A DNA stretch of 64,000 nt from Basidiobolus meristosporus CBS 931.73 (Eukaryota > Basidiobolomycota > Basidiobolomycetes > Basidiobolales > Basidiobolaceae). The notes beneath the pieces were generated by a model. It had not been told where the DNA came from and made no database searches. It saw nothing but the letters and a program-made list of their open reading frames with translations. A program made the translations under genes and the position numbers. The stretch's first letter is position 1. Each line of letters opens with the position of its first letter. The stretch is taken from assembly GCA_002104905.1 (NCBI GenBank), contig MCFE01000141.1, positions 1-64,000 on the forward strand, in the 5' to 3' direction. This document shows positions 45,852 to 58,062 of this stretch, piece after piece.

Positions 45852-46922
45852 TGTAGTGGGGTGACAGTGACACCCACTGACAGATGTGCTCATTCCCTTA
45901 TTTTCTACTTCCTTATATCTCTACTACACTTATTTCAGTTTTATCCCATTTGTCTTACTCAATCAGTACTATCCCATAAGCTGGTTGACTATCACACCTG
46001 CTTACCTTATTGCATAAGTTACCCCTCACTTTATGTAAGATTACTGGCTATAAGTACTTCTATATTAGGCAAGTAACCACCCCAGTACCAGTGACACATG
46101 ATCAACCTGTGACACCATCCCTACCATTTCCATACCATATATGGTAACCCTATGTTACACAGGTTTCAGAATACTGATTCCTGATTGGTTGGATGTGCTG
46201 TGCCTCTTAGAACCTTCCGGCACCTACTTGGAACATTCTTGGGTCATTCTGATGTCATTAAGATTTCTATTGATATCCGGAACCTTCTGGAACACCATGA
46301 TTAGTAATCACTTAGCCAGTGAGAAAAGTACATATGGGAGGCTATCCCTCAACAATAAACCATCATCCCTTTTATCAATATACCAACTTGTTGATTAGTG
46401 TGATCACTGCTACCTACTGCTACCTGAACTTCCAACCCCAGACCACAGGACACTCCCAGGAAACTGTGTTGACAGCCAACTGACCTTGGAGACACTACTT
46501 GTGAGGAATACTCAGAGTACGTATCTTTTATTATATTTGATACTATCCCAAGTTTGTTCTTGTACAGACAAAGATACTTTTCTGTCTTTGTAACTATTGA
46601 CCACAGCTGCATTCTTCTCAAGTCCCTGCTGGTGGAGTTTACAGTTGTTTTGACTTTGGAAGCTTTAGTACATTGTCATCTCAAAGGACGCTGAACCCAG
46701 CACATACTTTTGTTAAGATGCCAACTAAGTTGGGGATTGTAACTCAATAGTTTTCCCTTGACAAGCTTGTGGTTTTATTCCCCTTCACATCAGATTAGAG
46801 ACAGAACCCAAGTATTCCTAGCAAGCTTTTGCCAGAGGTTATTGCACCCAGTGAACACCCTACACACAATACACTTGAGAAGTGTTGGATGTATCTCTCC
46901 TTTGGATGTATACACCACTACA
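45852..46922 (+). mobile_element. Solo gypsy-type LTR, 1,071 bp
   Basis: TGTAGTGGGG..CCACTACA, flanked by the 4-bp duplication GCGC (45848-45851, 46923-46926). It sits in the gag of copia D, which reads on after removal. It has the same length as the LTRs at 53,230 and 54,491. Confidence 0.9.
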
Positions 46923-47368
46923 GCGCAAATAAGAAGGAAGAAGAAAATGCTTTAATAAGCAATGCTAACCAACAATGGAGGTACCCAAGACCCTATAAAG
47001 GCAACAACAACCTGTTTTGCAACTACTGAAAAAGGAAAGGACACACATCAGACCAGTGCTTCAAAAAGAAAGATAGTCAGCAGAAAAAGCCTGAATATGA
47101 AAACGCTGGAACAACTGAAGATAGACTATACATATCTGCACTAAATGTGACCACAAACAAGGATTGTCAGACATGGTATACTGACTCTGGAGCATCTCAA
47201 CACTATATACATTAAAAAGAACTTTTTACCCAATATCAAGAAATTCCAAACAAGAAGGTTTTCATGGGTGACAATAGAACACTTGATGCAGTGGGAGAAG
47301 GAACTATCCAAGTAAACCTAAGAAGCAGTGAAGGAAGCCATACACTGATCTTTAAAGAAGCACACTAT

Positions 47369-47579
47369 AGACTTGTTTCATTGTGCCATTGATCATAGTG
47401 CCAGAGAGTGCTGCATATTTTGTTATTAATTTGATGTTATAGGGTCATATGCATATCAATTTTGATCCCAAATTGGCACTGTATGGCACCATCTGGCACT
47501 CTGTGGCATGATCAGGCACCATCTGGCATGCTATGGCACTATTGGGCACTATGATCAGCTGGAATGATGGAACAAGTCT
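47369..47579. mobile_element. MITE M2, 211 bp
   Basis: AGACTTG..CAAGTCT with target duplication TAT (47366-47368, 47580-47582); the empty site is visible in copia B at about 33,665. Opposite orientation to M1 and M3. Rich in TGGCACT. Confidence 0.9.
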
Positions 47580-50454
47580 TATGTACCAGAAATAGCCAAG
47601 AACCTACCATCTGTAAGCAAGGCCACTGCAGAAGGACTCAGTTTCAGCTTTGACAATTCTGGATGCAAGATTACTGATCAAAATGGTGCCCATGTTGCTT
47701 TGGTATCAGAGATCAGAATCTATGCAAGTTGACTTACATTCCATCATATTTGAAAGCCAATATAAGTAACTTAAATGAAGAAAGACCAATGCTTTGGCAC
47801 AGGAGACTTGGGCACATCAATTTTGATTATTTGAGCAAAATGATCAAAGATCAGCTAATTTCTGGAGTAAAAGTTGATCCCCAGATAATTTGGAGTGCTG
47901 TGAGGCTTGCATATATGGGAAACAAGCCAGACAATCATTCAAGAGCTCTGGGTTAATCAAAACTGAGAAAAAATAGATCTAAATCACTCAGATCTGTGTG
48001 AACCTATGCAAAATTTATCCTTAGGCCAGATGATGTATTTAATCACCTTTATTGATGATTATGCAAGATACACATGGGTCCACTTCATGGAGAGAGAGGA
48101 AGAAGCTCTGTCTAAGCTCAGGGAGCTTAAAGCCATGGTGGAGATAGAAACTGGTGAAAAAATCAAGAAAATACGCTCTGACAATGGTGGAGAATATACC
48201 TCAAAACTCTTCATTCACTTATGCAAAATTCATGGGATAAAGCAAGAGACTACTGTACCATACTACCCACAGCAAAATGGAGTAGCAGAATGCGCTAACA
48301 GATCAACAATTGATATGGCATGATCTTTGATCCATGATCAAAAATTATCCTATGATTTTTGGGCAGAATCAGTGCCACTGCTGTATATCTTATAAATAGG
48401 AGTTGTAACTGAATACTTTGGGGTTCCACTCCATTTGAAGCATGGTATGGATACAGACAAAGTGCAGAACATCTAAAAGTATTTTGGTATACAGCATATG
48501 CCAAGAAACTGCCTGGAAATCAGTCAGGATTTGAGCCAAAAAGTGTAAAATGCATATTTTTGGGCTACTGCAATGGAAATAGGTCATACAGACTCTACAA
48601 TACCAAAGTAAAGAAGCTAATCAAGTCCAGGGATGTGTTGTTTGATGAAAATTCATAATTTTCTCAAAAACTGACATCAGATGATGACAAAAATCTGATC
48701 TCAAGTCCACCAATTGTCAGGATTGAATCAGAGCAAAACAATGGAAATTTTTTCCTCTCCAGCGGACTCTACAACCATGGTTCAGCCAGAATCAGTGCCC
48801 AGGTATATCCCAGAAGTGATCAGTCCAGTATCAAATGCCTGGAGATCCAATTGGACAAGAAATAGCCCAGATTACTATATCAATGAGGGTACAAACTTAG
48901 CCTATGCCTATTTAGTCCATATTGATGAACCCCAGACTGTAAAAGAGGCCCTAAATAGCCCTCAGACAGAGTTTTGGAGATCTGCAATGACTGAGAAATA
49001 TCAGGCCCTGATAAAAAATCAAACTTGGGACTCAGTCAAACTACCAATCAACCAAGAATCAATTGGATGCAGATGGGTCTTCAAGACAAAATACAAGGCT
49101 GATGGAACAACTGAAAGATACAAAGCAAGACTTGTGGCCAAAGGATACTCTCAACAAAAGGACTTGACTATACTGAGACCTTTGCACCAGTAGCCAAGTT
49201 TAATTCCATTATATTAATATTGGCTATTACAGCCAAATATAAGTTTTTTATTCATGAAATGGATGTAAAAACTGCATTTTTGAATTGAGAACCTAATGAG
49301 GATGTGTATTTAGACCAGCCTGATGGGTTTGCTGACCAAGATAACCCTCATTTGGTCTGTAAGCTTGAAAAGTCACTATATGGTCTCAAGCAACCACCAA
49401 GAGCCTGGAATTGCAAGATAGATTCTTATTTGGAATCTTTGAGTTTCAAAAGGAGTAATGCTGACTATAGTATATACTATAAGCCAGATAGAGCAAATCC
49501 AGCTCTATTAGCTCTATATGTGGATGATCTTGTTATAGTAACCAATACACTAGCAACATTAGAAGAGACTAACTACAGCCTATCTAAAGAGTTCAAGATG
49601 TCCAATCTAGGAGAACTCAGCTACTACTTAGGTATAAAGTTCTCCATAGACAGAAGTACCCAGACTATTACCCTAAGTCAATCCAAGTATATTCAAGATA
49701 TACTCAAGAAGTACCAAATGGAAGACTGTAAACCAGCAGCTGCCCAATGGTGACAAACCTTAACTTGGTCAATACTCAATCAAATCAAGAGAGCTTGGTG
49801 CCATCTGAAAGTTCTGACTTTCCTTATCAATCTATGATTTGCAGTTGGATGTATATGATGCTTGGAACATGTCTAGATATCTCATATTCAGTGGGAGTTG
49901 TCAGCCGGCATATTCAAAACTATGGATCTGATCATATTCCAGCAGTTAAGTGGATTTTTAGGTATCTAAAAGGAATTGCTGATATCTGCTTAAGATAAAC
50001 TTATAAGGATTCAGAACAGGATCTTTTGGGATACTCTGATGCTGATTGGGGACAAAATTGAGAAGACAGAAGATCCACCACAGGATGCACCTTTCTCTAC
50101 TGTAAAGGAGCAATTTCATGGAATTCAAGAAGCAACCAACCATAGCACTTTCTACCACAGAGGCAGAGCAAATGGCAGCCTGTGACCCCATAAAAGAAGC
50201 AATGTGGTTACAAAAGCATTTTACAGATTTAGGCCTATGTCACAAAATGCTTATTACTTTATTTCAAGAAAGTCAAGGATATATACAATTAGGTAGAAAT
50301 CCAACTTTTCATGCTAGAACCAAGCACATAAATATTAGACATCATTTCATACATTAAGCTATAGAGAATAACTTAGTTAGCTTAGGTTACTGTCCTACAG
50401 ATGAAATGATTGCAGACATATTTTCCAAACCATTAGCTAGAGACAAGTTTGAAT

Positions 50455-50665
50455 AGACTTGTTCAATCATTCCAGCTGATCATAGTGCCCAATAGTGCCA
50501 TAGCATGCCAGATTGTGCCAGATCATGCCACAGAGTGCCAGATGGCGCCATACAGTGCCAATTTGGGATCAAAATTGACATGCATATGACCCTAAAATAT
50601 CAGAGTAATAACAAAATATGCAGCACTCACTGGCACTATGATCAATGGCACAATCAAACAAGTCT
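50455..50665. mobile_element. MITE M3, 211 bp
   Basis: AGACTTG..CAAGTCT with target duplication AAT (50452-50454, 50666-50668); the empty site is visible in copia B at about 36,532. Confidence 0.9.
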
Positions 50666-51073
50666 AATATCTTAGGTCAAAATTAGGACTAGTCAGTTTG
50701 AACATTCAGCTGAGTAGGAGTGTTGTCAACATTTGTAATTCCACCTGAATATTCACCTTACTTAGTCACTTAGATCATTATCTTCAAATCCTAGAGAATA
50801 CTGACCAAATTCCTTGTTGGGATTCACTCAGAATATCCTCACCAAGATACCAGGTACCCAGAACAAGAAAATTCTCAAAGTTGTCCAAACAGCTCCAAAC
50901 ATAATGCACATGTTCTTGGGACCTTCTTTAACCTATTCTACATGTTTTTTATGCCAAGACCATGCAAAAGTATAAATACTACTTTTACATTCAATAAATC
51001 ATAAAGGAAAACCACAAATTCTACTTATTCTCCCAATCACTTCCAATATCTGCAAGACACACACAACATTTTA

Positions 51074-51400
51074 AGGAGTTGTATACCCATTTTGGTATAA
51101 CAGAGATCTATAATGTCAAGTAAACATAGGGTTTGATTGCATTTGAGAAATATGATGGAGGATCTGGGCTTGGATAGATGAGTAACATCAAGTTGGGTTA
51201 TGGTATTGGTGGCAAGGATTAGATGGCTGGAGGAGAGGAAGATTTTGGGAGGGGAGATTTTATGGACAAGCGTGGGGTTGTGGTGATAAAGGAATTCCTT
51301 GAGGAGGATGTAACTGATGAGGGTGTAAGGTTTGCACTCAAGATATTTGCTCTGGTAGTTGAGTTGGAGAGCTTTGTTGAGAACAGCTAGCAAATGACCA
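51074..51400 (-). other. Sequence right of the copia D insertion, possible host gene part
   Basis: The minus strand has a 118-codon ORF (51,037-51,393) whose first part has a PPKIFLSS..LILAT pattern faintly like fungal Pho85-type cyclins. The resemblance is too weak to name the gene. It is the other half of the site opened by copia D. Confidence 0.3.
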
Positions 51401-52004
51401 ACTAGTCACAACAGTAGGCATGATGCCTAATTACCCCAGCTGGCTAGGTAACTTGATTATACTCCAAGATGTTGTGGTCCTACCTGTTGCAGCCAGCAAC
51501 CTACCTATTGGCAAGAGTTGATTTATCCAACATAAGCTGCACAGACTCTACAGTGCATCTGAGCTCAGGTGGGATGCCAAGAGTATCCCACTGATTCTCA
51601 TCACCAATGAGACCAAGGCATGTAGCAGATGTGCAACAATTGAAAAGGTGAAACTGTCACAGTCTTTGATCATCACACAAAAGGTGATGAAAATACCACC
51701 TGCCTGTGAGATGGTGATCTCATTAGAGTTACCAGTAGTGTATTTGACAAGTGGAAGAATGAAAACTGCAATAAAGATATTTGACCATCTAAAGGGAATC
51801 TCAATCCCTATCTCAAGTATGGATAGCACCAAAATTTATGTGCAAAGCTTGAAATGCTTAGTGATAAACAATGGACAACATATAGTCATATTGCCTAGAG
51901 GTGTGCTGTTATCAAACATAGAGTATGTTCACAGGTACAAACAAGTACCACATACTAGTAAGGAGCCAGTTGCAGAGCTCCTCATACTGGATGTGGACCC
52001 TGGT

Positions 52005-52250
52005 GTAGTGGGTTCACAGTGACACCCACTGACAGATGTGCTCATTCCCCTATTTTTACTTCCTTACTTCTCTACTACCCTTATTTTAGTTTTATCCAAT
52101 TTGTCTTATTTGATCAGAGCAATCCTATAACCAGCTGACTATCACACCTGCTTACCTTACTGCATAAGTTATCCCTCACTTTACATAATATTACTAGAGG
52201 CAAGTGCTTCTATAATAGGCAGGTACCTACACCAGTACCCATGACACATG
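52005..52250 (+). mobile_element. Truncated gypsy-type LTR
   Basis: TGTAGTGGGT start and about 245 bp of the 1,071-bp LTR family, then a break. The preceding four bases are CTGG; the right end is absent. Confidence 0.65.
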
Positions 52251-53229
52251 AGCAATTGGCCATATACCTGGGGTATTTCACCAAACCCACCTTGTCAATA
52301 AGTACCCTGTCAAGCAAAAAGCCTATAGGAACTCAAAATTGACATGGATTATATCCAAGAGACAATTGAGACTTTATCAAAGGACAACATTGTTACAGAG
52401 AGCCACTCTCTGTGGACCTCCCCCATTGCAATAGTTCCAAAGAAGGCGCAAAGCAATGTTTTTGCATTGACTACCAAAAACAGATTACTGTCACCTGGAA
52501 GAATGTGTATTCACTTCCACAAATAGACAACCATTTGAACATACTAGTTGAAGCCAAATATTTTAACTCTCTTGACTTAATCTCTGGGTAATGGCAGTTA
52601 GGAGTAGCCCTGGAAGATTGACCAAAACCACCTTCATCACATTGTTTGCATTATCTAAGTGAAAAAACTTCCCTTTGGCTTGTGCAATGCCTCCACTACA
52701 TTCCAAAGGCTGATTGTTTGGGCACAAGGAAACTTACAGTTGGAATGCACCCCTATGTATCTAGACAACATCACAATACATTCCCCGCATGTAGAAGAAC
52801 ATACGCACAATATGCAATGTGTCCTGATAGCCCTCCTCAAGAACCAACTAATAGTTCATCCTAAAAGTGCTACTTCTTGTATACAAAACTGTTGTTCTTG
52901 GGCCATAAAATCTTGGTCAATGAGATACACCCATCTACTTCACTACTGAGGCTCATTTAAGATACACCTACATCCAAGGATATCAATACAGTGACTGGAT
53001 TCCTAGCACTAGCTGGCTACTACTGACACTTTATCAAAAACTTTGCCACAATAGCAGCCCCCCTGTACAAATTTGATGCCAAAAGGCCAGTGTTTTATAT
53101 GGTTGGAGCCTCAAAAGAAAGCATTCAATCAGCTGAAACATTCCCTGACATCACCCCCATGTTACATTTTCCCAATTGGGATGTGCAGCTTTTTATTAAT
53201 TGTGATGGAAGCCTCACTGTTACAGCCGC

Positions 53230-54300
53230 TGTAGTGGGGTGACAGTGACACCCACTGACAGATGTGCTCATTCCCTTATTTTCTACTTCCCTATATCTCT
53301 ACCACACTTATTTCAGTTTTATCCCATTTGTCTTACCCAATCAGTACTATCCCATAAGCCAGTTGACTATCACACCTGCTTACCTTATTGCATAAGTTAC
53401 CCCTCACTTTATGTAAGATTACTAGCTATAAGTACTTCTATATTAGGCAAGTACCCGCGCCAGTACCTGTGACACATGATCAGCCCATGTCACCATCCCT
53501 ACCATTTCCATACCATATATGGTATCCCCATGTTACACAGGTTTCAGAATACTGATTCCTGATTGGTTGGATGTACTGTGCCTCTTAGAACCTTCCGGCA
53601 CCTACTTAGAACATTCTTAGGTCATTCTGATGTCATTAAGATTTCTATTGATCTCCGGAACCTTCTGGAACACCATGATTAGTAATCACTTAGCCAGTGA
53701 GAAAAGTATATAAGGGAGGCTATCCCTCAACAATAAATCATCATCCCTTTTATCAATATACCGACTTGTTGATTAGTGTGATCACTGCTACCTGCTGCTA
53801 CCTGAACTTCCAACCCTAGACCACAGGACACTCCCAGGAAACCGTGCTGACAGCCAACTGACCTTGGAGGCACTACTTGTGAGGAATACTCAGAGTAGGT
53901 ATCTGATATTATATTTGATACTTTCCCAAGTTTGTTCTTGTACAGGCAAAGATACTTTTCTGTCTTTGTAACTATTGACCACAGCTGCATTCTTATCAAG
54001 TCCCTGCTGGTGGAGTTTACAGTTGTTTTGACTTTGGAAGCTTTAGTACATTGTCATCTCAAAGGACGCTGAACCCAGCACATACTTTTGTTAAGACGCC
54101 AACTAAGTTGGGGATTGTAGCTCAATAGTTTTCCCTTGACAAGCTTGTGGCTTTATTCCCCTTCACATTAGATTAGAAACAGAACCCAAGTATTCCTAGC
54201 AAGCTTTTGCCAGAGGTTATTGCACCCAGTGAACACCCCACACACAAAACACTTGAAAAGTGTTGGACGTATCTCTCCCTTGGACCTATACACCACCACA
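53230..54300 (+). mobile_element. Solo gypsy-type LTR, 1,071 bp
   Basis: TGTAGTGGGG..CACCACA with target duplication CCGC (53226-53229, 54301-54304), inserted between reverse transcriptase and RNase H of the gypsy pol. Confidence 0.9.
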
Positions 54301-54490
54301 CCGCCAAACTGGGAAAATACTACCAACCTGGCATTTTTCACCCAATTGGTTATGTGAGCCATCAGCTGCACAAACACAAGCATGACTATCCTGTTACTGC
54401 AATAGAATGTTTGGCTGTTGTTTGCTCAGATAAATAGTACCATATATACATATATGACTGCCAATTGACAATGGTAACAGACTACAGTGC

Positions 54491-55561
54491 TGTGGTGGTG
54501 TATAAGTCCAAGGGAGAGATACATCCAACACTTCTCAAGTGTTTTGTGTGTGGGGTGCTCACTGCATGCAATAACCTCTGGCAGAAGGTTGCTAGGAATA
54601 CTTAGGCTCTCTCTCTATTCTAATGTGATTGGGAATAAAGCCACAAGCTTGTCAAGGGAAAACTTTGGAGCTACAATCCCCAACTTACTTGGTGTTGTAA
54701 CAAAAGTATGTGCTAGTGTAAGCATCATTTGAGATGACAATGTGCTGAAGCTACCAAGGTCAAAACAACTGTAAACTCAACCAGCAAGGACTTGAAAAGA
54801 ATTCAGCTGTGGTCAACAGTTCTAAAGACAGAAAAGTATCTTTGCCTGTACCAGAGCAAACTTGGGAAAGAATCAAAGATGGTAAAAGATACCTACTCTG
54901 AGTATTCCTCACAAGTAGTGCCTCCAAGGTCAGTTGGATGTCAGCACAGTTTCCTGGGAGTGTCCCGTGATCTGGGGTTGGAAGTTACGGTAGCAAACAG
55001 TAGCAGTGATCATGCTAAACAACAAGTTGGTATATTGATAAAAGGGATGATCATTTATTGTTGACAGATTGCCTCCCTTATATTCTTTTCTTACGGGCCA
55101 AGTGATTACTAATCATAGTGCTCCAGAAGGTTCTGGAGATCAAGAGAAATCTTAATGACTTTAGAATGAGCTAAGAGTGTTCTAAGTAGGTACCTGAAGG
55201 TTCTACAAGGCACAGCACATCCAACCAATCAGGAATCAGTACTCTGAAACCTGTGTAACATAGGGATACCATTTATGGTTTGGCAATGGTACGGATGGTG
55301 ACACAGGTTGATCATGTGTAACAGGTACTGGCGCGGGTACCTGCCTAATATGGAACTACTTACAGCTAGTAATCTTACATTGAGAGAGGGTTATTTTATG
55401 GAATAAGGTAAGCAGGTGTGATAGTCAACCAGTCTATGAGATAGTGCTGATCAGGTAGGACAAATGCAATAAAACTAAAATAAGTGTAGTAGAAAAATAG
55501 GGAAGTAGAAAATATGAGAATGAGCACATCCATCAGTGGGTGTCACTGTGACCTCACTACA
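54491..55561 (-). mobile_element. Solo gypsy-type LTR, 1,071 bp, reverse
   Basis: TGTGGTGGTG..CTCACTACA on the plus strand with target duplication GTGC (54487-54490, 55562-55565). It lies only 190 bp from the previous solo LTR, in opposite orientation, in the same gypsy pol. Confidence 0.9.
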
Positions 55562-56431
55562 GTGCAATAGTCTGGCTGATGAAAACAAAAGACTTTACTG
55601 GCCAACTAGCATGTGGTGCCCTCCAACTACAAGAATACAACTTTGAAAAAAATTACTGAGCTGGCAAGAAACACCATAATGCAGACTTCTTTAGTTGCTA
55701 TCCTGTTTGCCAAATATGCATTTGTGATGATTATGAGGATGTAATCTGCTTTAGGAGAAGGGGGAAGTATCCCATGATGTTGTTACAAAAAAACAGAAGA
55801 TGGAATTTTGAAGGTAATGGTGTCAGTACAAAGTACCAGAAAAACAACTATGATTCCTCCAAGGACAGTTCAGAGGCAAGGTACCCCCACTAGCTGTCTA
55901 CAAAGAAATCATATGAGAAAGATATATGGCAATAGAACATGCTAGCCCCATTGTGACATATAAGATGCTAAGCAAGATGCTTTATTGGAAAAAGATGTTG
56001 ACCAATATCACAAATATGTTACAAAGATGCACCACCTGCCAAGAATTTAGCCAGAGTTGCAAGATAGGGACAACCACACCAGTACCAGTTGACCTACCCT
56101 TCCACCAAGTAGGGATTAGCTTTGTTAGTGTTGCAAGTCTTGATATCTGAGTTGAAGGGGAATAGAGAATTTAGCTAGTATTGTGTTCACCAAAGCTTGA
56201 GCAGCCTTTAATTGAGGTTCCAGCAGCTCCTTATAATCATTTTGCCAGATTAATTGCTGACTAATTCTATTTCCTAATGTAGGTTGTGGCTGATGACTCA
56301 TTTGATTGTACCATCATCACCCAGTTAGGTACTACTCAATATATCCATTTCTGTTGGATAAGGATCTGCTGACTCATCAGTTAACTAATACTAATGATCT
56401 GATAGATAACACTGATATAATGAGTGACTAA

Positions 56432-57134
56432 AGACTTGTTCTGTTGGATGGCGCCACATTGAGCCATGAGTGCCAAATGATGCCATAGAGTGCCAGAGAG
56501 GCCAAGTGAGCCTACACCTGCTTGCAAAGTGTGAAACATTGCTCTGCATCTTCATGCAAAGCCACCCCTGTGTTTCACCCATTGTGATGGAGAAAATCCA
56601 TTTTTTGACCTTTTTTTTTAGGTCAGTGTTGTGCAAGACATCTAAGAGCACAAAAGGATTGAAGACATGCATCAGGTACTTGATACCCATGGCACTCTGA
56701 ATCTAGCTCCTGTGGCTTGTAACATGTCACAAACATGCATGGCACTATATTCAGTTATTAGCCCTAAAGTAAGATATATACAAAGCACTTATAGTGCCAG
56801 ATAGTACCAGTGGATCAAGATAGTGCCATGCATTTTTGTGACATGATACAAGTTACAGGAGAAAGATACAGAGTGCCATAGGTATTGAGTACCAGATGCA
56901 TGTCTTCAATCCCTTTGTGCTCTTACACATCCTACTCAACATTGATCCCAAAAAAGGTCAAAAAATGGATTTTCTCCAGCACAATGGGTGAAGCTCAGGG
57001 ACCATTTTGCAGGAAGATGAAGAGCTATGTTTCACACTTTGTGACCAAGTTTAGGTCTGCTCTGCCTCTCTGGCATGCAATGGCACTATTTGGCACTCAT
57101 GGCTCAATGTTGCACTATCCAATGGAACAAGTCT
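56432..57134. mobile_element. Foldback element F3, 703 bp
   Basis: AGACTTG..CAAGTCT, almost entirely two complementary arms, with target duplication TAA (56429-56431, 57135-57137). It sits within the gypsy integrase. Confidence 0.9.
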
Positions 57135-58062
57135 TAAAGATAAATGATTTGATCAAAAACTGATTTAACTTGAAAATTCCAGCAGTAGGTCATAACATTG
57201 ACCCCTTTGTGAAAACACAGAAAGGAGAACTATACATGATAACTGCTACCAATATTTCTCAGAGTGGTAAAAGCCCAAGCCATGCAAAATAAAGATCAGA
57301 AGTTACCTCACAGTTTATTCAAGAACACCTCATCTACCAATACAGATATCCTCAGGTACTCCTGCTTAACAATGGTGGCTCCTTCATGAACAGCACTGAT
57401 GTCCACCTGCTTGAAATGATGGGTGTGAAACAGGTCTTCATGGCCATATATTACCCCCAGACTAAGGGATTAACCTAGAGGATGAGCCAAATGTGTTGCC
57501 ACATACTAGAGAAGCTTTACTGGGAATGTTTCTAGTAATAAGCCAAGCTGCTCCCACACACACTCCCAGCAATGCAAACCATACCAAATAAAACAAAAAG
57601 TTCCTCCGTGTATGAAACCTTGCATAGACAAGGACCCAAGTGGTGTGAAGAAGCTGGATTGGCAATGGAAGGTATCACCTGATAACACATAGGAATTATA
57701 TAGAAAAGCTGATACATTGTATTGTCCACCTAATCATAAAGTATTTGGAAATGCTGACAACCACCCTCCCTCTCCACCCAAAATTAGAAACTGACAAGAC
57801 AAAAGTGGAAACTAGGCAATAGTGTGTGGTATGACCAAACCTTTGTAGGACTCAAGTTTTACCCACAAACTATACCCCAATGGATTTGTCCTTGCACTGT
57901 TATCAATTTGGACCACTGACAAAAGTACATTTTTACCCTGGACAATAAGACAATCAGCAATGCAGTGCCAGTCCATCTGGAGCCATTTCATCACCAAGGT
58001 CATAGTGTGTTGAGACAAGTACCAGAACAATGATAGAGGAAGGCACAGGGTACATACAAAGC

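Larger units (their letters stand above)
44153..51068 (+). mobile_element. Complete but dead Ty1/copia element D with target duplication
   Basis: The 5' LTR is 44153-45237 (347 bp after removing foldback F2) and the 3' LTR is 50721-51068 (348 bp), both TGTTG..ACAACA. The element is flanked by TTTTA (44148-44152 and 51069-51073). Internal order: gag (KLDGSNY..WK start, about 45,300-45,848 and 46,927), CCHC relic (about 47,020), protease, GAG-pre-integrase (47,780-47,945), integrase core (48,000-48,300, with DDY, DNGGEY and the terminal Glu), reverse transcriptase (48,860-49,550, YVDD intact at about 49,515) and RNase H (to 50,420). It is interrupted by F2, a solo LTR and MITEs M2 and M3; without them it is about 4.7 kb. 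Frames are broken by stops, so it cannot move by itself. It is the best reference for reading the other copia relics here. Confidence 0.9.
51401..58062 (+). mobile_element. Degenerate Ty3/gypsy pol, four times interrupted
   Basis: Protease-like or linker region (51,650-52,000), an LTR-like fragment (about 52,005-52,250), reverse transcriptase (about 52,330-53,225; FGLCNA and a YLDNI variant of YLDDI), RNase H (about 54,305-54,487), H2C2 zinc and integrase parts (about 55,900-56,150 and 57,300-57,480), and an integrase C-terminal region to about 58,060. Interrupted by two 1,071-bp LTRs and foldback F3. Not functional. Confidence 0.8.

Noticed and set aside
31769-57134. CRISPR-like array from the recurring AGTGCCA words
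   Set aside because: Words are irregularly spaced, occur in both orientations within transposon ends, and the genome is eukaryotic.
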